Assembly: GCA_017480495.1 (NCBI GenBank)
Contig: JAFVAQ010000027.1
Location: forward strand, 62,001-126,000
Direction of reading: 5' to 3'
DNA length: 64,000 nt
Origin: Eubacterium sp.
GTDB lineage: Bacteria; Bacillota; Clostridia; Lachnospirales; Lachnospiraceae
The notes under the pieces were generated by a model. The model did no database searches and was not told where the DNA came from. It saw only the letters and a program-made list of their open reading frames with translations. The position numbers and the translations under genes were made by a program. Of the stretch, positions 27,069-35,440 are shown piece by piece; position 1 is the stretch's first letter, and every line of letters begins with the position of its first letter.

Positions 27069-27491
27069 ATGAAGATAGATAGCATACAAAATGGAATAGT
27101 TCTAGATCATATAACAGCAGGAAATGCTATGAGACTCTACTACGATCTCGGTCTAGACAAGCTGGATTGCAGCGTGGCAATGATGCAAAATGTTAAGTCT
27201 GGCAAGATGGGCAAGAAGGATATAATCAAGGTTGATAAAGATGAGTATGACATCAACCTCGACGTTATCGGATACATTGATCCAGGTGTTACAGTTTGTA
27301 TCATCAAGGATGGAGTTACGGTTGAGAAGAAGAAGGTTGCTCTTCCAAAGAGACTGGTAAATATCCAGAAATGCAAGAACCCAAGGTGCATCACAGCAAT
27401 TGAACCTGGCGTTCCTCACATCTTCAATTTAACTGATGAGAAGAGAAGAATTTATAGATGCATATATTGTGAAGACAGGGCTCGGTCCTGA
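27069..27491 (+). CDS. pyrI: Aspartate carbamoyltransferase, regulatory chain
   Basis: This 140-residue protein binds nucleotides through its N-terminal domain and contacts PyrB through a C-terminal zinc domain, with Cys pairs in CKNPRC and CIYCED. It gives CTP/ATP control of aspartate transcarbamoylase. GAAAGGG lies before the ATG at 27069 (MKIDSIQNG); the frame is open from 27033 but without a better start. The C-terminus EDRARS-stop overlaps the first 13 bases of a direct repeat that flanks a hairpin-rich insertion; the same six residues and a stop are encoded again after it. Confidence 0.96.
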   Translation: MKIDSIQNGIVLDHITAGNAMRLYYDLGLDKLDCSVAMMQNVKSGKMGKKDIIKVDKDEYDINLDVIGYIDPGVTVCIIKDGVTVEKKKVALPKRLVNIQKCKNPRCITAIEPGVPHIFNLTDEKRRIYRCIYCEDRARS

Positions 27492-27599
27492 AAGGACCGA
27501 GGCTCCGTCGAAGACGGATGCGTTCTGCGAAGCAGAACCAAGACTTTCGAAGAAAGGCTTGCATATATGCGGAGCATATATGGCACAAGACAGGGCTCG
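27472..27599. repeat. Five-hairpin cluster flanked by a 13-bp direct repeat
   Basis: AAGACAGGGCTCG occurs at 27472-27484 and 27587-27599. Between and into them lie five tandem hairpins: CTCGGTCCT-gaa-AGGACCGAG (27481-27501), TCCGTC-gaa-GACGGA (27504-27518), GTTCTGC-gaa-GCAGAAC (27522-27538), CTTTC-gaa-GAAAG (27544-27556) and CATATATGC-gga-GCATATATG (27562-27582). Four share the loop GAA. It looks like an insertion that duplicated its target at the end of pyrI. Confidence 0.75.
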
Positions 27600-27639
27600 C
27601 TCATAGACGCTTTGGTATTTAGTTATTTAGGAGTTACAC

Positions 27640-28380
27640 ATGATTAAAGCAAATAATCTGTCGATGGTATACGGCAAAGATTTTAAGGCAGTAGACAATC
27701 TGTCCTTTGAGATAAAGCCAGGCGAGATAGTTGGTTTCGCTGGCCCAAATGGTGCTGGAAAAACCACCGCCATCAAGATGCTTACAGGCATACTGAAGCC
27801 TACCGAGGGTAGTGCGGTGATCAATGGACACGACATTGTACAGGAACCTATTCAGGCGAAGGAAAGCTTCGCGTATGTTGCGGATAATCCGGACATACTG
27901 CTTCAGCTGACTGGAATAGAATATATCAATTACATTGCCAATCTATACAAGGTTCCACTGGATGCGAGAGAGGACAGAATAAATGATCTCGCAGAAAGAT
28001 TTGGAATAAAGGATTCTTTGGGCAGACCTATGAAAGAGTATTCCCATGGTATGCGCCAGAAGACTATGGTTATTGCGGCGCTCATCCATAACCCACCAGC
28101 CTGGATACTGGATGAACCAATGACTGGTCTCGATCCAACAGCAGCTTACGAGCTAAAGCAGATGATGAAGGAGCATGCAGCTAAGGGAAACGCCGTACTT
28201 TTCTCTACTCATGTTCTTGAGGTTGCAGAGAAACTCTGTGACCGTATCATGATCATCAATCACGGAAAGAATCTGTATCAAGGAACTGTCGAGGATCTGC
28301 AGAAAATGCACCCTGGAATGGACCTTGAAGCTATATTCATCGAAATGGTTGGAAAAACTGTGGAAGAAGCTAAGCAGTAA
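27640..28380 (+). CDS. ABC transporter ATP-binding protein
   Basis: This 246-residue ATPase has GPNGAGKTT (Walker A), YVADNPDIL (Q-loop variant with Asp in place of Gln), EYSHGMRQKTMVIAALIH (a signature with SHGMRQ in place of SGGQ) and WILDEPMTGLDP (Walker B). It pairs with the membrane protein 55 bp downstream as a two-component ABC system, probably an exporter of the ABC-2 class. The cargo is unknown. Confidence 0.92.
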   Translation: MIKANNLSMVYGKDFKAVDNLSFEIKPGEIVGFAGPNGAGKTTAIKMLTGILKPTEGSAVINGHDIVQEPIQAKESFAYVADNPDILLQLTGIEYINYIANLYKVPLDAREDRINDLAERFGIKDSLGRPMKEYSHGMRQKTMVIAALIHNPPAWILDEPMTGLDPTAAYELKQMMKEHAAKGNAVLFSTHVLEVAEKLCDRIMIINHGKNLYQGTVEDLQKMHPGMDLEAIFIEMVGKTVEEAKQ

Positions 28381-28390
28381 CGTTAATGTG

Positions 28391-28420
28391 GTGCCATTCT
28401 GAGCCTTGGGCAAAGAATCT
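28391..28420 (+). repeat. Degenerate copy of a GTCATTCTGAGC...GAAGAATCT interspersed repeat
   Basis: GTGCCATTCTGAGC followed by CAAAGAATCT resembles the better copies at 38530-38557 and 62118-62145. It overlaps the leader of the permease gene. Confidence 0.5.
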
Positions 28421-28435
28421 TTTTGGAGGTATATA

Positions 28436-30106
28436 TTGGATATAAGTGGTATTAAAACTCTGACCGGAATACTGTCGAAGAATTCTGAGATGCAGCTACC
28501 GGAGAAGACAGGCTACAAGGTGCTGGCTCTTATTGCAGTGCTCGGAATCATGATCCCATGTACTGCTATTGTGGGATTCATTAGCTATGTTATGACAGAG
28601 GCCCTCATCGAAGTTGAAAATCCTGGCGGTGGTATGCTATTTGAAATGCAGATACTGTCCGCCTTTTCTATGATATTTGGAATACTGGTTATTTTCAGTA
28701 TTCTCTTTTTCTCATCGGATAGAGAGCATTTTGTTACTCTTCCTATTCCTAGTCATCATCTCATGATGGCGAAGTTCACCTATGCTTATTTTGCAGAGAG
28801 TGTTATGGAATTCATGATACTCGTTGCAGTTTTTGTGGGATATTTCATCGCAGTCGGAAGAAATCTGGGACTGTCGGAAGCGTTGAATCCGATTTCAATT
28901 ATTTCTTCAATAATAGGAGTGCTTCTTATTCCACTCGTACCGATGATATACTGCGCTATTTTCAGTGTGATACTGATGGCAGTGCTAAGCGGAGTTAAGG
29001 ATACGAAGATATTCTACAGAATATCGACGGTATTTCTTATGTTATTTGCACTGCTATTCCTCCTTTCATTAAGAGGAATCGGCGATATAAATATGGAGAA
29101 CTATGTGGAGTCACTTGGAAGTGGCAGCAACCTCTTCCTCAAGACGCTGAACATTATTTTCTTCCCGGTTCCGTGGCTGTCAAATGCCATAAGCAAGGGA
29201 AGCATTCTGTGGCTCCTTCTATATCTTCTTGGAAATGTTGTACTGGTTGCAGTTCTGTATTTCGTAGGAAAGGCACTGTATCAGAGAGGTCTCTATACAG
29301 CAGCGTCACTTGGTTCGTCTAAGAAAGCAGAAATAAAGACGCGTGACATCAGCATGGATTCACAGTTCCGTGCAAGCTTTATGAAGGAACTGAGAGTAAT
29401 ACTCAGAACGAAGGCTTTCTCTGGAAACTGTGCATATATAAATGCTCTCTGGCCGGTGGGAGCATTTCTGCTATTCCATTTTAATAAGAATAAGGGCTTC
29501 ATATCTGAATTTATCGCGATGTATGGAGAGGGTAAGGAGAGAGCGGAAATGATTCTGCTCATGGTAGTGCTGGGGATAGCATTTATCGCAACAGCGCTTA
29601 ACTCCCTGGCGTCGACGGCGTTTACAAGAGAAGGACAACATCTTAGTCTGATCAAATATATACCTGTTCCTTATGAGACACAGGTTTATGCCAAGGCAAC
29701 GCTTAGTCTGATTTTTACATTCCCAAGCCTTGTGCTGACAGATATCATCATTAGTTTATATATGGGAACGCCGGTTTATATGTGCATATACTTTATACTT
29801 ACGAGCCTATTGGCACATGTGATCTCGATTGTTATCGGAATGTGGATGGATAGCTCGGCACCTTATGTTGAATGGGATGATGAGTATAGCGCCCTCAGAG
29901 GAAATCTGAATACATTTTTCAATATGGCGGTAATGATGGTCCTATCGATGGTTGTTATACTCTTAGGAGTTATCATATACGAGCTTATGAAGCTCCCTAT
30001 TTTGGCGTTTTATATAATCCTGTTTGTGATACTTACAGGTGTGATGATAAGACTGGTTTATGTAGGAAAGAGACGCATAATCGCCAATATCTCTGAGATG
30101 GGATAA
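28436..30106 (+). CDS. ABC-2-type permease
   Basis: This 556-residue protein has about 12 predicted membrane helices, with clusters at residues 30-65, 80-110, 125-150, 170-215, 250-280, 340-400 and 430-550. It works with the ATPase encoded just upstream; the cargo is unknown. GGAGG at 28425-28429 is 6 bases before a TTG at 28436, giving LDISGIKTLTGILSKN; an earlier TTG at 28406 lacks a site and overlaps the repeat, so 28436 is chosen. The C-terminus ends about 160 bp before murA. Confidence 0.88.
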   Translation: MDISGIKTLTGILSKNSEMQLPEKTGYKVLALIAVLGIMIPCTAIVGFISYVMTEALIEVENPGGGMLFEMQILSAFSMIFGILVIFSILFFSSDREHFVTLPIPSHHLMMAKFTYAYFAESVMEFMILVAVFVGYFIAVGRNLGLSEALNPISIISSIIGVLLIPLVPMIYCAIFSVILMAVLSGVKDTKIFYRISTVFLMLFALLFLLSLRGIGDINMENYVESLGSGSNLFLKTLNIIFFPVPWLSNAISKGSILWLLLYLLGNVVLVAVLYFVGKALYQRGLYTAASLGSSKKAEIKTRDISMDSQFRASFMKELRVILRTKAFSGNCAYINALWPVGAFLLFHFNKNKGFISEFIAMYGEGKERAEMILLMVVLGIAFIATALNSLASTAFTREGQHLSLIKYIPVPYETQVYAKATLSLIFTFPSLVLTDIIISLYMGTPVYMCIYFILTSLLAHVISIVIGMWMDSSAPYVEWDDEYSALRGNLNTFFNMAVMMVLSMVVILLGVIIYELMKLPILAFYIILFVILTGVMIRLVYVGKRRIIANISEMG

Positions 30107-30146
30107 TTTGTTTTTTGCATTAATGTATGGCTAACAGATGGTGGGC

Positions 30147-30198
30147 TGTAACACTTTTGTAACATTTTGCTTTACAAATAAAAAATTTATGTTATAAT
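30147..30198 (+). promoter_or_regulatory. murA promoter with a WalR-box-like direct repeat
   Basis: TTTACA 30171-30176 and TATAAT 30193-30198 are 16 bp apart. Directly upstream TGTAAC occurs at 30147-30152 and 30158-30163 with a 5-base spacer, a full match to the published WalR consensus TGTWAH-N5-TGTWAH and in an activator position. The transcript leader also holds GCGTTA/TAACGC (30214-30234). Confidence 0.65.
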
Positions 30199-30266
30199 AT
30201 ACAAGTTAAATTGCGTTATGTGAACTTTAACGCACTAAAATAAATGACGAGGATGACTATTCTATC

Positions 30267-31586
30267 ATGGCAAGTAATGAAGAACAGTACGTCATACGAG
30301 GTGGTAAACGCCTCGAAGGCGAAGTTGTTATAGCTGGTGCTAAGAATGCAGCATTAGGTATTCTGGCAGCGGCAGTAATGACAGATGATAAGGTTACAAT
30401 TGAAAATGTACCATATGTTTCCGATACCAGAACGCTTCTTAAGGCTATCGAGAATATCGGTGCATCGGTTAAATACTTAGACAAACATACAGTTGAAATA
30501 TGTGGTAAAGGAATAAGAGAGGGACAGCCTGTAGATGATGAGTACATCCGCAGGATCAGAGCTTCATACTATCTGATAGGTGCACTCTTAGGTAAGCACA
30601 AATATGCAAATGTTGCACTACCTGGTGGATGCGACATTGGTTCCAGACCTATCGACCTTCATATCAAGGGCTTTGAGAAGTTGGGCGCAAAGACTGAGAT
30701 AGTTTCAGGCGGAAGCATCATTGCTCAGGCAGAGGAGCTTCATGGAGCTCATATATATCTCGACACTGTATCGGTTGGTGCGACTATCAACATAATGATG
30801 GCAGCAGCGCTGAGCCCGGGCAAGACTACTATTGAAAATGCAGCTAAGGAACCACACATAGTTGATGTGGCAAACTTCCTTAATACCATGGGCGCTAATA
30901 TCAAGGGCGCTGGTACTGATGTTATCAGAGTTCGTGGTGTAGATAAGCTTCATGGTGCAGAATATTCAATCATACCTGATCAGATAGAAGCAGGAACCTT
31001 TATGGCTATGACAGTGGCTACAAGGGGAAATGTACTTATAAAGAATGTAATCCCTAAGCATTTGGAGGCTATCTCTTCAAAGCTTGTGGAAATGGGAGCG
31101 CATGTAATTGAGTATGATGATTCTGTCAGAGTAATGGCTGACGGGATACTGAAGTCAACTCATATCAAGACTCTTCCATATCCGGGATTTCCTACTGATA
31201 TGCAGGCTCAGATGGCAGCAATACTTGCCCTTGCAGATGGAACAAGTATAGTAACAGAGAGCATCTTCGAGAACAGATTCAGATATGTTGCTGAACTGGC
31301 TCGAATGGGAGCAAAGATCAGAGTTGAGGGTAACTCAGCTATAATAACAGGAATTAAGAAGTATAATGGTGCAACACTTAAGGCATCCGACCTGAGAGCG
31401 GGGGCGGCTCTTGTAATAGCGGCTCTTTCAGCAAACGGTGTAAGCACTATACAGGATATTCAGTATATCAAGAGAGGCTACGAGGATTTCGATGAAAAGG
31501 TTTCATCTCTTGGCGGAATGATGAAACTTGCAAAAACTGAACAAGATGTACAAAGAAACAAACTTGAGATGGCTAGTAACTTATAG
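30267..31586 (+). CDS. murA: UDP-N-acetylglucosamine 1-carboxyvinyltransferase
   Basis: MurA adds enolpyruvate to UDP-GlcNAc, the first committed step of peptidoglycan synthesis. The 439-residue sequence has the active-site Cys122 in LPGGCDIGSRPIDLH (fosfomycin target), GAKNAAL near the N-terminus and FPTDMQAQ. The Cys is present, so no intrinsic fosfomycin resistance is suggested. It has its own promoter with a WalR-like site and a strong terminator, so it is monocistronic. Confidence 0.97.
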   Translation: MASNEEQYVIRGGKRLEGEVVIAGAKNAALGILAAAVMTDDKVTIENVPYVSDTRTLLKAIENIGASVKYLDKHTVEICGKGIREGQPVDDEYIRRIRASYYLIGALLGKHKYANVALPGGCDIGSRPIDLHIKGFEKLGAKTEIVSGGSIIAQAEELHGAHIYLDTVSVGATINIMMAAALSPGKTTIENAAKEPHIVDVANFLNTMGANIKGAGTDVIRVRGVDKLHGAEYSIIPDQIEAGTFMAMTVATRGNVLIKNVIPKHLEAISSKLVEMGAHVIEYDDSVRVMADGILKSTHIKTLPYPGFPTDMQAQMAAILALADGTSIVTESIFENRFRYVAELARMGAKIRVEGNSAIITGIKKYNGATLKASDLRAGAALVIAALSANGVSTIQDIQYIKRGYEDFDEKVSSLGGMMKLAKTEQDVQRNKLEMASNL

Positions 31587-31616
31587 ATATATGGATATAA
31601 ATAAAAGACAGTATGG

Positions 31617-31647
31617 AAACCGGTGAGGTGAACCTCACCGGTTTTTT
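31617..31647 (+). terminator. murA terminator
   Basis: AAACCGGTGAGGT (31617-31629) pairs perfectly with ACCTCACCGGTTT (31632-31644) and continues into T residues. Confidence 0.9.
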
Positions 31648-31677
31648 ATGTGCAAATCCGAAAAACACAAAACAAAC

Positions 31678-31706
31678 TTGAAAAGCACTTATAATTAGTA
31701 CATAAT
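31678..31706 (+). promoter_or_regulatory. Promoter of the sigma/WYL island
   Basis: TTGAAA 31678-31683 and CATAAT 31701-31706 are 17 bp apart, about 20 bp before the start codon at 31726. This is a clear vegetative-type promoter just before the accessory gene block. Confidence 0.6.
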
Positions 31707-31725
31707 CGTTTTGGAGGAGGATGTT

Positions 31726-33420
31726 ATGTCTGAGAAGGTGATGTCTGAAAAAGAAATAAATGAACTCATTATTCTGGCTAAAAAGGGTGATAACAAAGCC
31801 TGGGAAAGCCTGACATTAGAATATACGGATTATATCAAAAGATTGGCACGGAAAAAATTGGATAATCTGAATCTCAGTTCCAGGAAAGAAATAGAGAAGG
31901 ATTTATTTCAAGTGGGCTGGATGGGGTTTGCTGATGCTGTAAAAAGATATACTCCAGGTGGAGCGTCCTTAAAAACGTATGCCTGGTACGATATAAATGG
32001 AAGAATGAATAAACAGCTTGATTTCGTTCTTAATCCATTAGGAATCCCACGGGAAGTGAGACAAGAAGATACAGATAAAAATATCGAGAGACATTATCTG
32101 GATGGTGATGATGAAATTTTGCTGGATGAAAAGTCTTCTAAGGAGTTTTGTGAGAGGTACTATGCTGATGAGGAATCCTCGGATGATTTTTCATTAGAGG
32201 TTCAGGAGCAGCCAGGTAACTACAGTCCTGAGAGAGTGACATTGCAGATGCTTGAGACTCTAAAGATAATGACGGATGACGAACACAAAGTCTCCACAGA
32301 AGAATTCAGAAGACTACTTAGATTATATCGCACTGCACGACATAAGAATAGCGGCGAATTAAAAGGCGATAGAACAATCAATAAGAATCTGGCGGAAATA
32401 ATTTCAGAGTTGAATCCAAGTGTTTATTCAGATGATAATAGTTCGAAATATAGAATCAAATACGATGGATACAAGGAGAACTATCTTAGTGATAAGCTTA
32501 AGATGAGAAAAGATAATCCGCTGGTAATAGACCCAAATTCTGCTCCGACGTTAAGTGGACTGTCCTATGTACATTTGTTTGATAATAAGGAACTGGATGA
32601 GCTGATAGAAATCATCTGCCTCACAGATATTCTGTCTGAAGATGAAAAGAATACTTTGGTTAATAAGGTGATTGGCACAGCCAGTGTTCATTATAGTACG
32701 CCATTTAGTGATGGTGAGCATATGCTATTTAATCCAAGGTCAATACACGGTAGATTTTGTGGTAGAGACGATGGGGATAGGGGTAAACTTTCTGATAATC
32801 TAAGATTGATACAGGAAGCCATAAATAATCTGGGTAAGATTAGTTTTAGGTTTAATCGATATACAGAGGAGCATGAGATGGTTCCTGCATCCCATCATAT
32901 TCATCGTCTAAGTCCTTATCATTTGGTAGTGTATCATGACAATTACTATTGTATAGGACTCAAGGATGGCGATTCCCGTATATGGCATTATAGGGTAGAC
33001 CTAATGTCTGATATACAAATTATCCGAAATGATGAAGGTGAGATTATTCCGATAAATCTCAGTGATTTTGATGGACTTCCTATAGCGAATTCCAGTTGGG
33101 ATCCGCAGCGCTACATGTCCGAGCATCTTAATATGGCGTATGATTCTCCTGCACGAGTATTCCTTAAAATAAAAAAGAATGATTATACATTTATCCATGA
33201 TTGGTTTGGGGATAATTATAAAAAACTGGATAAAGTACCTGACATTGTGGAGGGGGTCCAGCTGGATATCAGTAAGTATGATATTGTGGAGGTTGTTACG
33301 TCCCCAAGTATGATAGTGTACTGGGCTCTTCAGTATGCAGAGAAGGTTGAGGTTCTGAATGAGGATATAAGAGAGAAAATGAGAAAAACAATTAGGGGAC
33401 TGGATAAAAAATATGATTAA
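31726..33420 (+). CDS. Predicted sigma-70 region 2 fused to an HTH-WYL-WCX regulator
   Basis: This 564-residue protein combines two regulatory modules. Residues about 9-112 read as sigma-70 region 2: LAKKGDNKAWESLT, DLFQVGWMGFADAVKRY and SLKTYAWYDINGRMNKQL follow regions 2.1-2.4. Residues about 172-245 resemble the winged-helix part of WYL regulators. Residues 286-318 match their linker, 362-432 the WYL domain (LSPYHLVVYHDNYYCIG, HYRVDLMSDI) and 475-555 the WCX domain. No sigma region 4 is visible. WYL domains bind nucleic-acid-derived ligands and often repress defence genes. The start ATG lies 5 bases after GGAGGAGG. It leads an island of unknown genes and overlaps the next by 8 bp. The assignment is by eye. 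Confidence 0.75.
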   Translation: MSEKVMSEKEINELIILAKKGDNKAWESLTLEYTDYIKRLARKKLDNLNLSSRKEIEKDLFQVGWMGFADAVKRYTPGGASLKTYAWYDINGRMNKQLDFVLNPLGIPREVRQEDTDKNIERHYLDGDDEILLDEKSSKEFCERYYADEESSDDFSLEVQEQPGNYSPERVTLQMLETLKIMTDDEHKVSTEEFRRLLRLYRTARHKNSGELKGDRTINKNLAEIISELNPSVYSDDNSSKYRIKYDGYKENYLSDKLKMRKDNPLVIDPNSAPTLSGLSYVHLFDNKELDELIEIICLTDILSEDEKNTLVNKVIGTASVHYSTPFSDGEHMLFNPRSIHGRFCGRDDGDRGKLSDNLRLIQEAINNLGKISFRFNRYTEEHEMVPASHHIHRLSPYHLVVYHDNYYCIGLKDGDSRIWHYRVDLMSDIQIIRNDEGEIIPINLSDFDGLPIANSSWDPQRYMSEHLNMAYDSPARVFLKIKKNDYTFIHDWFGDNYKKLDKVPDIVEGVQLDISKYDIVEVVTSPSMIVYWALQYAEKVEVLNEDIREKMRKTIRGLDKKYD

Positions 33421-34312
33421 AAGTGATAGTGATGAAAAAGCCTGGGAATTTTTTATGGATTGTTATAAGATAAAATCTCCAAAAATTAGTCGGGGGTGCA
33501 AGGTCGGAAAATGGAAATATGTGGATGATTCTGAATCTCAGAAATCTATAGATGTATCCGGAGAGATATGTTTTAATCTTAGGCTTAAGGACAGTAGGAG
33601 TACCACATTTTATGGCAGTATTTTATGTGATGGGAAAAGCCTCAGTCAATGTGGCGAGGCTTTTCAGGAAAAGTTTTTGGAATTAAATAATATACTTGGG
33701 TACCTGCAGACCTCACCTTACAACATATGCATACTTCCGAAACCTGGTGGACTTAATAATATCAAGAAAGGAATCGGAAACGATAGATTTGATACTTACC
33801 TGTGGGCTTTGTACAGATATTATAAAGGTGAGAAAGCATTTATAATAAATGGGTATGCGGTAGCTATGAGTATAGTCAATCGCAAGATACTATGTGACTT
33901 TTTGGATGAGTATAAGTCGACGGGCTCAGACTCAGACAGTGATAATGCTATGGCCTCGCTACTTAGTCTATGCTCGGATCTATATAGTTTTGTTAGGACT
34001 AAAGAGGGGGAAGACGCTAGTCAAACTAAAGAATATAAGCTTATAAAAGACCTGATAAACAATGGAATAAAACCGATTGCTAGTAAGTCTGATTTTCGTA
34101 GATATATAGAATTTGCAATTAGATTCTGGGAGCTGAGGAGAAAAGGGATTTACAGCCATTTAAAAGAAACGCATAAAGAACATTTTGAGAAGGTATGTAA
34201 AAAGTATGAGAAGGATTTTGAAGAGACGAACGAGAAAATAAAAAAAATTAACAAACTTTTGAATACAAATATTTTTGATGATTCGGAAGCAAATTCATTT
34301 AAAGAAAAATAA
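33413..34312 (+). CDS. Unknown cytosolic protein coupled to the sigma/WYL gene
   Basis: I do not recognise this 299-residue protein. It has no signal peptide or membrane helix. The N-terminal half is mixed (SRGCKVGKWKYVDDSES, then a YGSILCDGKSLSQCGEAFQEK segment) and the C-terminal 80 residues are helical and charged, probably a coiled coil (FEKVCKKYEKDFEETNEKIKKINKLL). LPKPGGLNNIKKGIGNDRFDTYLWALYRYYKG may be a conserved core. Its start overlaps the regulator stop by 8 bp, so the two are probably translated together; a terminator follows. Confidence 0.75.
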   Translation: MIKSDSDEKAWEFFMDCYKIKSPKISRGCKVGKWKYVDDSESQKSIDVSGEICFNLRLKDSRSTTFYGSILCDGKSLSQCGEAFQEKFLELNNILGYLQTSPYNICILPKPGGLNNIKKGIGNDRFDTYLWALYRYYKGEKAFIINGYAVAMSIVNRKILCDFLDEYKSTGSDSDSDNAMASLLSLCSDLYSFVRTKEGEDASQTKEYKLIKDLINNGIKPIASKSDFRRYIEFAIRFWELRRKGIYSHLKETHKEHFEKVCKKYEKDFEETNEKIKKINKLLNTNIFDDSEANSFKEK

Positions 34313-34357
34313 CCTATTACAAAAATTTGTAAGTAGAGAAAACCATAATAATAATGA

Positions 34358-34391
34358 GAACGTTGTGAAACGATTTCGCAGCGTTCTTTTT
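34358..34391 (+). terminator. Terminator within the island
   Basis: GAACGTTGTGAAA (34358-34370) pairs along its whole length, with two G-T pairs, with TTTCGCAGCGTTC (34374-34386), followed by TTTTTAATT. It separates the regulator pair from the nuclease pair. Confidence 0.8.
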
Positions 34392-34435
34392 AATTGCGTT
34401 AAAATTCAATTTCCCTAAAGGAGGAGGTGAGAATC

Positions 34436-34558
34436 ATGGGAATCCCAGATGAGATTATCGAGGAATATGACATCGAAACTGAGGCTGAGATGCTGGACTT
34501 CTGGTACGACGAAGTACTTTGCAGCATGGATGATGAGGATAAAGGTGAAGTATTCTGA
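34436..34558 (+). CDS. 40-residue acidic small protein
   Basis: A strong GGAGGAGG site precedes an ATG at 34436 for 40 codons (begins MGIPDEIIEEYDIETE, ends DKGEVF). About a third of its residues are Asp or Glu. Such acidic small proteins can be DNA mimics, antitoxins or leader peptides; the sequence alone does not decide. It lies between a terminator and the nuclease-like gene, 54 bp before the latter. Confidence 0.55.
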   Translation: MGIPDEIIEEYDIETEAEMLDFWYDEVLCSMDDEDKGEVF

Positions 34559-34612
34559 AAAACTAATTCCGAAGAAACTAATGATTTGTAAATGAAGGAA
34601 AGGAATAAAATT

Positions 34613-35440
34613 ATGAAGTTAGAAATAAGAATTAACAATGTAAATGGATTTAATAATACAGTGATAGAAGATGATAGAAAGCACTACATCTATCGAAGCT
34701 ACAAGGACAGACTTTTTGAAATACTGCATGATGCCAAGGATGATATTCCAGATATTTGGTGGCTGCAGGAAATAAGGCCAGGCGTAAAGGAGCATCAGAT
34801 ATTAAATGAGCTTAAGCTTAAGGCTGAAATGCTGGGGCTTACTCTTGTAACAACTGTAGATGAGGCAGACTTTGAAAAACATCCTAAGAGTTTGCTAAAT
34901 GTGCTACTCATAAAAGATGTTAATGAATTTGAGGTTCTAAAAACTCAGAAAGAGATTAGCCTTTATAGAAGGATTAATTATATTCGGGTTAATTTTAAAT
35001 CAGCCCCGAATAGAGATTTCTATATACTCCACATACACGCGCCGCAAATTGACTATTTCCCAGGACATTCTATAAATGATGGATATGTAAGAAGGAGAAA
35101 ATATCTGGAAAGGGAGTTCTATCGGGCTCTCAAATATGAAGTGAGTCAGTTGGTAGAACAAAAGAAAAATGTAATCGTGTTGGGGGATTTTAATAAGTCA
35201 TTACAGTCAGATGATCTAAAGGACCTTATGAAGTCAGGCTTAACGGTGGTGTCAGGTGGAATGGAACGAACATATTATGGACCGGGGAACAATCGAAGTA
35301 AGTCTATAGATCACATTCTTATGGCAAACAACCTTGCTGATGATGAATCATTTAAGTTAATCAGAAGTGTGACTGATAGAAATGTTGTGACAAATAGGCT
35401 TACGGATCATGCAACAATAAAGGTAGGTGTAAATGTATGA
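34613..35440 (+). CDS. Endonuclease/exonuclease/phosphatase-family protein
   Basis: This 275-residue protein has the DNase I-like fold motifs in order: WWLQEI (metal-binding Glu), YILHIHAPQ, VLGDFNKS (Asp/Asn), SIDHILM and LTDHATI (catalytic Asp-His). It should hydrolyse phosphodiester or phosphate ester bonds; DNA, RNA, phosphoinositide or other substrates are all possible in this family. No signal peptide is seen, so it is probably cytosolic. AAGGAAAGG precedes the ATG at 34613. Its stop overlaps the next start (ATGA), so the two products probably act together. Confidence 0.85.
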   Translation: MKLEIRINNVNGFNNTVIEDDRKHYIYRSYKDRLFEILHDAKDDIPDIWWLQEIRPGVKEHQILNELKLKAEMLGLTLVTTVDEADFEKHPKSLLNVLLIKDVNEFEVLKTQKEISLYRRINYIRVNFKSAPNRDFYILHIHAPQIDYFPGHSINDGYVRRRKYLEREFYRALKYEVSQLVEQKKNVIVLGDFNKSLQSDDLKDLMKSGLTVVSGGMERTYYGPGNNRSKSIDHILMANNLADDESFKLIRSVTDRNVVTNRLTDHATIKVGVNV

